A stretch of DNA of 11,422 nucleotides. Source: an uncultured Lachnospiraceae bacterium. Its GTDB lineage: Bacteria; Bacillota; Clostridia; Lachnospirales; Lachnospiraceae. The translations under genes and the position numbers were made by a program. This document shows positions 1-6,604 of this stretch, in pieces. The first letter of the stretch is position 1, and each line of letters begins with the position of its first letter. The stretch covers positions 1 to 11,422 of the forward strand of contig OMSM01000472.1 in assembly GCA_900313745.1 (NCBI GenBank), given 5' to 3'. Below the pieces are notes generated by a model. The model had not been told where the DNA came from, searched no databases, and worked only from the letters and a program-made list of their open reading frames with translations.

Positions 1-2021
1 GCAGAAAGCACATCTCCCGCAGGGATTTTCTCTTCCGCAGTCCCGCCGCCGAAGAAATCCGCCTCCTCCATGCCGGGATCCGGAGTACTGCTCTCCATCC
101 CGGGATCCTCGGGCAGTATTTCCGTGAGTTCTGCGCTGTAGCGCACCGGTGTCCTTCTTCCCGGGAAGGGAATCACATTTGCACTGCGGAAGCTGCTTCC
201 GCTTTCCTCCGGCTGAAGCGGAATGTCATTTTTCTCCGCTGCCTCATCCGGACGGACAGAAGCAGCGGACAATGTGTCTGTCCGCGCGGCGGACATAACC
301 GGATCCATTCCGCCGGTATTAAGGGAAGGATGCTCCTTCGCCGGTCCGGTCACATGAATCGCCTCATTTGCAGCATGAACCGGCAGCGGTTCGACATTGA
401 CCTGCTGATCATGCTCCAGGGTTCCCCTCACGCTCTCCCGGAAGATTCTCTCCGCAAATTCATCGGAGGTGAAATTCGGGCTGCTCTGCGCGGGCATAGG
501 TATACCGATTCCGGAGTAGCGCTGCTCCTCCGGATCCGGCCTGGACGCATCGGCGATGACAGATATGCTTCGGTAATCCGCGGAATCGACGGTGATCTCA
601 TGAAGGTCGCCGCCAATGCTGTAAAGCCTTCCGGGGCGGCTGTCCGTGCCGGTTTCCTCTGTGCCGGAAGGCATATCCCCCGAAGCAGATGCGGCCATTC
701 CGTAATCCTGCACAGTCTCACTATCTGATCCGTCTGCTGTTCCGGCTTCGCCTGCGCCATCCGCGCTGCTGTCTTCGCCGTAATACTCGGCATAATCCTC
801 TTCAGGATACGGCGCGGGCTGTTCCGTGCTTTCCTGGTCCGCTGTCCCGGGCGGGACAATTGTTGTCGCCTCAAGCGAACCGCTGTAGACGGGGACCTTC
901 TGGAGCACTTCCTCGTTCTCCCGCTCCTCGCGCTCCTCCCGGATCCTCTGCGCTTCAGCGAGGCGCTGCTCCTCCTTCTCCCGGGCAATCCTGTCCCTCT
1001 CCTCTAGGGCAAGCCGCCTCTCCTCTTCGCGGCGTGCCTGTTCCTCTGCCCGGAGCCTGCGCTGCTCCTCGCGCTGCCTGATCCGGCGGTCCCTCTCCTC
1101 GAGGCGGCGCGCCTCTTCCACTTCCTCTCTCTGCCTTAAAGCTTCCCTTCTGGCCATGCGCTCCTCATAGCTTAAGCGGGCCCTCTCCTGCCTTCTGGCC
1201 ATCTCCTCTTCCGGATCCGGCTCCTCTTCTTCCTCTTCCTCCCCGCCGTAATAGGATCTGTAATAATCCCTTGCTTCTCTGCGCGCCAGGGTGCTCTCCC
1301 TCAGGTCCTCGCTCTTGTCCCGGATCAGCTCCACAAGGGACTGGTCCGTAAGCACAATGACGCAGAGCAGAACAATAACAATCACCACCAGTATGGTGCC
1401 GACCTGTTTCATGAAATGATAAAGAAGGAAGCAGAGTGAACCTGCGATCGCTCCACCTCCCAGGCGGGTCTCGCTGCAGCGGGAATAAATATCCTTCACG
1501 CTGTACAGGGGATGATCGGACAGATTTCCGGAGATCAGTTCACATATGATGCCGAAACAGACAAGAAGAATAACCGCACAGATGAGTCTCCTCTGCGCCT
1601 TCATGCTTCCCCGGTTGGAATAGTAGAAAGCAAAGGCAAAGAACACGAAAAAGGGCATGATCCAGGCGGGAAAGCCGAACAGCCCGAACATGACGCTGCT
1701 TACTGTCTTTCCTACTATGCCGAGAATGCCGAAATTGGAGAGGAAAACAAATGCCATTCCCGCAAGGAGAAGGATGAGAATGAGATCCTCATGGAGATCG
1801 CTGCGGTCGTCAATGTTCATCACCCGGCCGCGCGCACTGCTCCGGGAAGAGGCAGCAGGGCGGCTTTTATTCTCCGCCGCAGTCCGCTTTGATGCGGATG
1901 CTCCTTTTTTTGCCCCGGAGCTGCCGGAACTCCTGCCCCGGGAAGAGGCAGCAGAGCCTGACCTGCGGGCATTTCCCTGTGAACTTGTTTTCCTTGATGA
2001 ACCGGTGCCGGATGAAGCCAT
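1..2021 (-). CDS. ftsK: DNA translocase FtsK/SpoIIIE, N-terminal part (runs off left edge)
   Basis: The frame is open for 673 codons from an ATG at 2021 to the window edge; the RecA-like motor and gamma domain would lie outside. FtsK/SpoIIIE proteins are septal membrane ATPases that pump chromosomal DNA during division or sporulation. Visible order: a basic, Ser/Arg/Ala-rich cytoplasmic tail (residues 1-66), hydrophobic segments at about 80-101, 109-134, 146-164, 188-204 and 208-224 matching the FtsK four-TM domain (including a GGGAIAGSL stretch before the last helix), then a charged Glu/Arg-rich segment (about 262-371) and an acidic, Ser/Pro-rich low-complexity linker to the edge. The linker alone exceeds 440 residues, much longer than in B. 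subtilis SpoIIIE, whose whole length is just under 800. AGGAGG lies 3 nt before the ATG, a tight spacing, and no other in-frame ATG lies nearby upstream. The family call rests on the membrane domain and architecture, not on the motor. Confidence 0.88.
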   Translation of the reverse strand, partial: MASSGTGSSRKTSSQGNARRSGSAASSRGRSSGSSGAKKGASASKRTAAENKSRPAASSRSSARGRVMNIDDRSDLHEDLILILLLAGMAFVFLSNFGILGIVGKTVSSVMFGLFGFPAWIMPFFVFFAFAFYYSNRGSMKAQRRLICAVILLVCFGIICELISGNLSDHPLYSVKDIYSRCSETRLGGGAIAGSLCFLLYHFMKQVGTILVVIVIVLLCVIVLTDQSLVELIRDKSEDLRESTLARREARDYYRSYYGGEEEEEEEPDPEEEMARRQERARLSYEERMARREALRQREEVEEARRLEERDRRIRQREEQRRLRAEEQARREEERRLALEERDRIAREKEEQRLAEAQRIREEREERENEEVLQKVPVYSGSLEATTIVPPGTADQESTEQPAPYPEEDYAEYYGEDSSADGAGEAGTADGSDSETVQDYGMAASASGDMPSGTEETGTDSRPGRLYSIGGDLHEITVDSADYRSISVIADASRPDPEEQRYSGIGIPMPAQSSPNFTSDEFAERIFRESVRGTLEHDQQVNVEPLPVHAANEAIHVTGPAKEHPSLNTGGMDPVMSAARTDTLSAASVRPDEAAEKNDIPLQPEESGSSFRSANVIPFPGRRTPVRYSAELTEILPEDPGMESSTPDPGMEEADFFGGGTAEEKIPAGDVLS
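1842..1954. repeat. 17-bp direct repeat inside the ftsK N-terminal tail
   Basis: An identical 17-base unit (CCGGGAAGAGGCAGCAG on the plus strand) occurs at 1842-1858 and 1938-1954. The 96-base spacing is a multiple of three, so both copies read in the same FtsK frame and encode Ala-Ala-Ser-Ser-Arg. This is probably a small internal duplication in a disordered basic tail. Confidence 0.6.
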
Positions 2022-2029
2022 ATTCCTCC

Positions 2030-2045
2030 TGCCGCCTTTGCGGCA
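2030..2045 (-). promoter_or_regulatory. Short hairpin abutting the ftsK ribosome binding site
   Basis: On the minus strand TGCCGC, an AAAG loop and GCGGCA form a perfect 6-bp GC-rich stem. Its last base is the first A of the AGGAGG Shine-Dalgarno (2025-2030). It could limit ribosome access or simply keep the site exposed at the base of a stem. Its function is inferred only from position. Confidence 0.45.
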
Positions 2046-2048
2046 AAA

Positions 2049-2083
2049 CGCATAAGTCTTCCACTAAAGCGAAAACTTATGCG
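2049..2083 (-). terminator. Stem-loop in ftsK leader: weak terminator or attenuator-like hairpin
   Basis: CGCATAAGT (2049-2057) and ACTTATGCG (2075-2083) are perfect inverted repeats. In minus-strand RNA the stem extends through one U-G pair and three further pairs to 13 bp, with a 9-nt loop (2062-2070). On the plus strand the extension meets a C-A mismatch, so the structure favours leftward transcripts. It is followed by only four U residues and then GCCGC, so as an intrinsic terminator it is marginal. It lies 42 nt after the stop of the acidic hypothetical gene and about 28 nt before the ftsK start codon, so it could end the upstream transcript, attenuate ftsK, or stabilise an mRNA end. Confidence 0.5.
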
Positions 2084-2124
2084 CTGATAAATTCTGTCGT
2101 TAAATCTGTTTCTATGGAGCGGAG

Positions 2125-2772
2125 CTATTTAAGATCAAAATCGTCGTTCTCCCCTATGGACAGGTCAAATTCCTTCAAGCCGGCTTCCTTACTCAGAGGA
2201 ACAGTTTTGCCTGCGGCTTCCTCAGGATTTGCGCAGGAAGAGAAATCGCCGGAAGGAAATGTCTCCGGAAAAGTATCCCCCGCGATCTCCGCCATGAACA
2301 TGGAGGCCTGCCTCAGTTTCTTCCTCAGACCGGATTCAGGCTGGGGAAGCGGGTTCTTCAGGGGCTTTCCGGGTTCAACGGCATCCTCGGGCTCCGCGTC
2401 CCTGATTGTTGCCTGAGTAACGGCGACAACGGGGATGCTTCCCGTCAGCTGCGACCGGATCCGGAGCACGCTGTCCACCGTAAGTACGCTGTCCTCCGGG
2501 GAGTCTTCCCTGTCCGCTGCCGGATCTCCCGGCACGGCATCCGTACCGTCATTCAGGGCGAAGCCGTCCGTCGCGTTCAGAACCGCGTTTATGATCAGCT
2601 CCTCATTATTCCTGTTTGCAGAATCAAAACCATTCATCTGAACAGCTCCCGGTTCGGAAACGGAGGCACCTTTCAGCACATCCTGACGGAACAGTCCGCC
2701 GGCCGCCGTCTGAAGACTGCCGTATGAAAAAGGATACCGGATCCCCGGGGCGTCCCTGGAATCCGGTTCCAC
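2125..2772 (-). CDS. Acidic hypothetical protein with NPLP motif and DDFDL tail
   Basis: I do not recognise a named family. The 215-residue frame uses codons like its neighbours and sits between yebC (33-nt gap) and ftsK on the same strand, so it is probably real. There is no signal peptide or membrane segment. Visible: an amphipathic stretch EELIINAVLNATDG (57-70), an acidic middle (77-95), PVVAVTQATIRDAEPED (114-130), then KNPLP (139-143) followed by a basic LRKKLRQ (149-155), and an acidic end with FDLS (203-206) and NDDFDL (209-214). From memory, short Lachnospiraceae hypotheticals combine an NPLP motif with an Asp-rich DDDFD-like tail; I cannot verify this here. The first available start is GTG at 2772, just after an in-frame TAA (2779-2781), with no clear ribosome binding site. 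Met46 (ATG at 2637), with GGGAG 8 nt upstream, is a credible alternative start giving 170 residues. Confidence 0.65.
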   Translation of the reverse strand: MEPDSRDAPGIRYPFSYGSLQTAAGGLFRQDVLKGASVSEPGAVQMNGFDSANRNNEELIINAVLNATDGFALNDGTDAVPGDPAADREDSPEDSVLTVDSVLRIRSQLTGSIPVVAVTQATIRDAEPEDAVEPGKPLKNPLPQPESGLRKKLRQASMFMAEIAGDTFPETFPSGDFSSCANPEEAAGKTVPLSKEAGLKEFDLSIGENDDFDLK

Positions 2773-2805
2773 ATAAGCTTAAGGGTCTTTCGGGAAAACG
2801 ACAGA

Positions 2806-3546
2806 TCACTCTTCCTCGGGCTCGTCCCAGTTATGATAGACGTTCTGGACATCGTCAGAGTCATCAAGCTGATCGAGAATTCTGCGCATTGCCTTCACCT
2901 GGGCCTCGTCGCTCAGCGTCACGGTGTTCTGGGGAATCATGGTGACCTCCGCGGAAACCGCGCTGATCCCCGCGCTCTCCAGTGCCTTCACGACATCAGG
3001 GAACGCCTCGGGGGAGGTGAGGATCTCGTAGCTGTCCTCCTCCTCGTTGAAGTCCTCCGCACCGGCATCGAGGGCGGCCATCATAAGGTCGTCCGATTCA
3101 AGGCTGCACTCCTCCTTGTCGATAATGATCTGGCCGCGGTTGTCAAACATGAAGGAGACGCAGCCGGGAGTTCCGACATTGCCGCCGCCCTTCGTGAATG
3201 CCGCGCGCACGTCCGACGCGGTGCGGTTTGCATTGTCGGTAAGGGTATCCACAATGATCGCAACACCGCCGGGGCCGTAGCCTTCATAGGTATTGGTCTG
3301 GTAGTTTACTCCGTCGCTGTCGCCGGCGGCCTTCTTGATTCCGCGCTCAATCGTGTCGTTGGGGACGTTGTTTGCCTTCGCCTTGGTAATTACCTGGGCG
3401 AGCTTGAAATTATTGTTGGGATCAGGTCCGCCCTCTTTGACGGCGACGGCAATCTCACGGCCGATAATGGTAAAAATCTTGCCCTTCGCGGCATCGTTCT
3501 TTTCTTTCTTGTGCTTGATATTTGCAAACTTGGAATGTCCGGACAT
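2806..3546 (-). CDS. yebC: YebC/PmpR/TACO1-family protein
   Basis: This 246-residue protein has the family's usual length and starts with the hallmark MSGHSKFANIKHKKEKNDAA, here with Phe7 where many homologues have Trp. Other family blocks are GKIFT (22-26), the KAKANNVPNDTIERGIKKA stretch (55-73), YEGYGPGGVA (87-96), DNANRTASDVR (104-114) and the C-terminal DSDDVQNVYHNW (229-240). The family was first described as DNA-binding regulators (PmpR), while later work on YebC2 and mitochondrial TACO1 supports a ribosome-associated role relieving stalls at proline-rich sequences. Which role applies here is not visible in the sequence. The ATG at 3546 is preceded by AGAGGAG with 5-nt spacing. The gene has its own promoter overlapping the end of alr. 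The acidic tail (DEPEEE) is ordinary for the family. Confidence 0.93.
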   Translation of the reverse strand: MSGHSKFANIKHKKEKNDAAKGKIFTIIGREIAVAVKEGGPDPNNNFKLAQVITKAKANNVPNDTIERGIKKAAGDSDGVNYQTNTYEGYGPGGVAIIVDTLTDNANRTASDVRAAFTKGGGNVGTPGCVSFMFDNRGQIIIDKEECSLESDDLMMAALDAGAEDFNEEEDSYEILTSPEAFPDVVKALESAGISAVSAEVTMIPQNTVTLSDEAQVKAMRRILDQLDDSDDVQNVYHNWDEPEEE

Positions 3547-3601
3547 AACTGCTCCTCTAATCTGAATTTACAAGATCTAGTAGTAGATATTAATCTAATG
3601 T

Positions 3602-3630
3602 ACTATATCATCCGGCGGAAAACTAGTCAA
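3602..3630 (-). promoter_or_regulatory. Sigma-A-type promoter of yebC, overlapping the alr stop codon
   Basis: On the minus strand, TTGACT (3625-3630) and TATAGT (3602-3607) are separated by exactly 17 bp. A TG one base upstream of the -10 makes it an extended -10 promoter. The -35 box includes the last sense codon and overlaps the TAG stop (3623-3625) of alr. The predicted start is near 3595, giving a leader of about 50 nt to the yebC ATG. It suggests that yebC, and perhaps the genes after it, can be expressed independently of rex-nnr-alr. Confidence 0.7.
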
Positions 3631-3638
3631 CGCCGGAT
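3610..3638. repeat. 8-bp perfect inverted repeat spanning the yebC -35 region
   Basis: ATCCGGCG (3610-3617) and CGCCGGAT (3631-3638) are exact inverted repeats separated by 13 bases. The -35 box lies between the arms and the left arm sits in the -35/-10 spacer. As RNA it would form a hairpin over the alr stop codon, but no U-tract follows, so it is not a convincing intrinsic terminator. A two-arm operator, a transcript-end stabiliser or chance are all possible. Confidence 0.5.
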
Positions 3639-4789
3639 CGCACGTACACCCTCGGAACCCTGGCGCCGATCATGCAGACCAGCTCGTAGTTGAAGCGCCC
3701 CGAGAGATCTCCAAGCTCCTCCGCCGTGATTTCCTCATTGCCGTCCCTGCCGATGAGCACAACGGCGTCGTCCTCTTCCGCTTCGGGGATGCCGGTGACA
3801 TCCACCATCATCTGATCCATGCAGATCCTTCCCAGAACAGGGGCCCGTTTTCCGCGGATCAGCACTGTCCCTCTGCCGGAGAGCGCTCTGGGGTACCCGT
3901 CGCCGTAGCCGATGCTCACCGTAGCTATCCTTGTCCTCTTCCCCGTGACAAAGGTCCCTCCGTAGCTTACCGGCGTGCCGGCGGGGACTTCCTCCACCCT
4001 CACAACGGATGCATACCAGGAAAGCGCGGGCTTTAAGCCGATAAGCGAAGCCGGCACCTCGTCGGAAGGATTAAGCCCGTAAAGGATAATTCCCGCCCTC
4101 GCAACGTCCGTTATTGTCTCCGGCATGGTCAGGATCGCGGCGCTGTTCGCCATGCCGCAGACCGGAACAGTGATACCGGATTCCTCCCTCATCCGGCGGA
4201 CAAATCCGAGAAAACTGTCCCTCTGGGCGGCAGCGGCCTGCTTGTCCTGCTCGTCCGCCCTGGCAAAATGCGTGAAAACTCCCTCAATGACAATTCCCTC
4301 GGTCCGGGATGCCCGGGAGGCAAACTCAAGGCCGCTGCCATCGGGCCTTACGCCAATCCTGGTCATTCCGGTGTCGACTGCAAGATGCACAAAAGCAGGA
4401 ATTCCGAGTTCGTCCGCCGCATCACGGAGTGAAAGAAGCGTGTCCGTCCGGTAAAGCGGGATGCGAAGGCCAAGTTTTACAGCTTCCTTCAGATCTTTCC
4501 CAAAGACGTGCCCAAGCACAAGGATCGGGCGCGAAATCCCCGCTTCCCGGAGCTCCCCTCCTTCTTCCACCGTTGCGACGGCGAAACCCCAGAGGCCGGG
4601 AATGTCCGCAATCGCCTGCGAGACCTGCACCGCTCCATGTCCGTAAGCATTGGTCTTGACCACCGCAATGACGCAGGCTTCCGGATTCGCCTGCTTCGTC
4701 TTCTCCGTTATTTTCATGAAATTGCTTCGGATAACCGATAAATCCACCACAGCCTGTGTGCGCGGGAACCGGAGCTGGTCATTTTTCAT
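3623..4789 (-). CDS. alr: Alanine racemase (PLP-dependent)
   Basis: This enzyme interconverts L- and D-alanine in the cytoplasm, supplying D-Ala for peptidoglycan. The 388 residues match the family (about 370-390). The N-terminal TIM barrel carries VVKTNAYGHG (43-52) with the PLP lysine Lys45, DTGMTRIGV (139-147), GVFTHFA (170-176), MANSAA (213-218) and ARAGIILYG (230-238) with the arginine that contacts the pyridine nitrogen. The C-terminal beta domain has SYGGTF (275-280), whose Tyr276 is the second catalytic base, SIGYGDGYPR (292-301), GRICMDQMMVDV (320-331) and the closing RVPR (377-380). All key residues are intact. The ATG at 4789 is preceded by AAAGGG at a rather long 10-nt spacing. 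The nnr stop is 20 nt upstream, so alr is probably co-transcribed with nnr and rex and partly dependent on their ribosomes. Confidence 0.95.
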   Translation of the reverse strand: MKNDQLRFPRTQAVVDLSVIRSNFMKITEKTKQANPEACVIAVVKTNAYGHGAVQVSQAIADIPGLWGFAVATVEEGGELREAGISRPILVLGHVFGKDLKEAVKLGLRIPLYRTDTLLSLRDAADELGIPAFVHLAVDTGMTRIGVRPDGSGLEFASRASRTEGIVIEGVFTHFARADEQDKQAAAAQRDSFLGFVRRMREESGITVPVCGMANSAAILTMPETITDVARAGIILYGLNPSDEVPASLIGLKPALSWYASVVRVEEVPAGTPVSYGGTFVTGKRTRIATVSIGYGDGYPRALSGRGTVLIRGKRAPVLGRICMDQMMVDVTGIPEAEEDDAVVLIGRDGNEEITAEELGDLSGRFNYELVCMIGARVPRVYVRSGVD

Positions 4790-4809
4790 GGCAGTTTTGC
4801 CCTTTCTTA

Positions 4810-6600
4810 CTATACTTTAAGCTTGCGGAGAATCTCCCCGGCGCACCGGCGGATGTCGGATGCCGTCATTGCATGTTCTCCGAGAGCTAAAGCCGCGTCA
4901 TCTCCGGCCGCGGCGCACAGAAGCACCGCGGCGGCAGCGGCCTTAAAACCTGTTGAGCTGTCCTCCGGAGGGCAGATTTCGTCGAATCTTCCGCGGTATT
5001 TCTCTTCTCCCCCGGGAATCTCCTGTTTCAGCCATCCGGCGAGCAGCGCACCTGCGGTCCCCGCAAGCACATCCCCAGATCCCGCGGTGCCCATGCCGGA
5101 ATTGCCCAGCGTGTTCACAAAGATATCCCCTGTGCGAAGCCCCGGCTTATCCTGACGTCTGTCCGGAATCTCCCCGGACAGGGTCATTTCGCGCGAAGCA
5201 GCGGGACCGATGACAATAGTGCGGCAGTCCTTGGATGCCACCGTACAGGATAATTCACCGGCAAGGGAGCGGACAGCGGACGTCCGCTGCAGCAGGCCGG
5301 CGCCGCGGCTCTCCGGGGCAAGCCGGCCAAGCTCTCCCGGATGCGGGGTAAGAATCACCTGTACTTCCGGATCATGCCTGGAAAGAAGTTCACGGAGCTC
5401 CCTGCGGTTTGCGATAAGCGTGATCGCGTCGGCGTCAAGCACCAGTCCTCTCACGCCCCGGGCTGCGGAGGTAAAGCCGCTTCCCGTAACCCCGGATTCG
5501 CCGGAATCCGACGCTTCCGCGCCTTTCTGCTCAACCGAGCGCAGAATCTCCTCAAGAACGGCCGCCGCAATATCGTCTGTGCCCATTCCGGGGCCGGCGA
5601 CCACTACATCAGCCCAGGAAAGATCCTTCTTCAGAGCATGAGTAATCGCTTCTGTCGTTCCGTCCGTTCCGCTTCCGGCATCCGGGTAGCCGGTAAACAT
5701 CGCCTCAGGCCTTGCAGCGAGCACTGCCCCCCGGTTATCCTCCCCGGAGAAGACCCTGACCATGCCAGCTCCCGCGGCAAAGGCAGCCTCCGCCGCAAGC
5801 ACCGCACATCCGGGCATTGTACTTCTGCCTGCGGCAATGAGTACCCTGCCGAAATCTATCTTGCTGCCGGCCGGATTTCTCGGCGGAATGAATCCTCCAA
5901 GATCATCTCTGTCCGGTGTATAGTACAGGCTGGAATCGGATAACCGCACTGCCTTTTCGGGGATTCCGATCTCCGCCCTGAGTACTTTTCCCCAATAACC
6001 GGCGCAGGGATAAAGAATCTCCCCGATCTTGTGCTCGCCGAAGGTTACGGTAATATCCGCCCGGACGGCATCGGGAAAAACATCCCCGTCGGCAGACACG
6101 CCGCTCGGAATATCAAGGGAGATGATCTCCGCCCCCCTGCTCTTCCATAGACGTGCGGCTTTAAGCGCTTCCTTATAATCCCCCTCCGGCGCCCGGGAAA
6201 GCCCGGTGCCGAAGACCGCATCGACGACAATATCAGGCGATCCTGCTTCGGTGAAGGCATGCCAGAGCTCCCCGCCAACCGGGTTAATCTCTGCGCCGAC
6301 AGCTTCAAGAATCTTTCTCTGCAGTGCGAAAAGATCGGAGTAATCCCTTCCCGGAATATAGAACACAACGGGAAAAATACGCCTCTCCATGAGGATTCTC
6401 GCAAGCGCAATGCCGTCCGCGCCGTTGTTCCCCGGTCCGCAGAGAATTACCGTTTCAGCGGCAGGATCATGAACAAGGTCAGTTACGGTCACGGATGCGG
6501 CCAGTGCGGCCCTCTCCATAAGGAGTGCCGCCGGCAGGCCCATTCCCCTGGCTGCTCTGTCGGCATCGCGCATCTGCCTGGCAGTGAGAAGATAATGCAT
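4810..6600 (-). CDS. nnr: Bifunctional NAD(P)H-hydrate epimerase / ADP-dependent dehydratase
   Basis: This metabolite-repair enzyme restores NADH and NADPH that have been hydrated to NAD(P)HX. The N-terminal YjeF domain (about 1-225) epimerises the R form to S; the C-terminal ribokinase-like domain (about 235-596) dehydrates S-NAD(P)HX using ADP. N-domain motifs: GPGNNGADG (55-63; most homologues read NNGGDG), VDAVFGTGL (126-134) and SLDIPSGVSADG (161-172). C-domain motifs: GRVLIAAGR (251-259), AGPGMG (335-340), LDADAI (388-393), TPHPGELGRL (418-427) and GNSGMGTAGSGDVLAG (499-514), whose Asp510 is the catalytic aspartate position. At 596 residues it exceeds the usual 490-530 because of low-complexity insertions near 359-384, 471-495 and 527-552. 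AAGGA lies 8 nt before the ATG and overlaps the rex stop codon; the gap between the genes is only 4 nt, so translational coupling with rex is likely. Confidence 0.93.
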   Translation of the reverse strand: MHYLLTARQMRDADRAARGMGLPAALLMERAALAASVTVTDLVHDPAAETVILCGPGNNGADGIALARILMERRIFPVVFYIPGRDYSDLFALQRKILEAVGAEINPVGGELWHAFTEAGSPDIVVDAVFGTGLSRAPEGDYKEALKAARLWKSRGAEIISLDIPSGVSADGDVFPDAVRADITVTFGEHKIGEILYPCAGYWGKVLRAEIGIPEKAVRLSDSSLYYTPDRDDLGGFIPPRNPAGSKIDFGRVLIAAGRSTMPGCAVLAAEAAFAAGAGMVRVFSGEDNRGAVLAARPEAMFTGYPDAGSGTDGTTEAITHALKKDLSWADVVVAGPGMGTDDIAAAVLEEILRSVEQKGAEASDSGESGVTGSGFTSAARGVRGLVLDADAITLIANRRELRELLSRHDPEVQVILTPHPGELGRLAPESRGAGLLQRTSAVRSLAGELSCTVASKDCRTIVIGPAASREMTLSGEIPDRRQDKPGLRTGDIFVNTLGNSGMGTAGSGDVLAGTAGALLAGWLKQEIPGGEEKYRGRFDEICPPEDSSTGFKAAAAAVLLCAAAGDDAALALGEHAMTASDIRRCAGEILRKLKV

Positions 6601-6604
6601 ACTG

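Noticed and set aside
1820..2064. Two short minus-strand frames (65 and 77 codons) over the ftsK start
   Set aside because: They overlap the FtsK N-terminal tail in other frames, have no ribosome binding site and show no family features.
2084..2124. A promoter for ftsK just upstream of the leader hairpins
   Set aside because: The best -35/-10 pairs match the consensus only 3-4 of 6 at each box; too weak to call.
2833..3693. 286-codon open frame on the plus strand opposite yebC and the alr end
   Set aside because: It is antisense to a clear YebC gene, has no recognisable domain, and its openness is explained by codon bias of the real gene.
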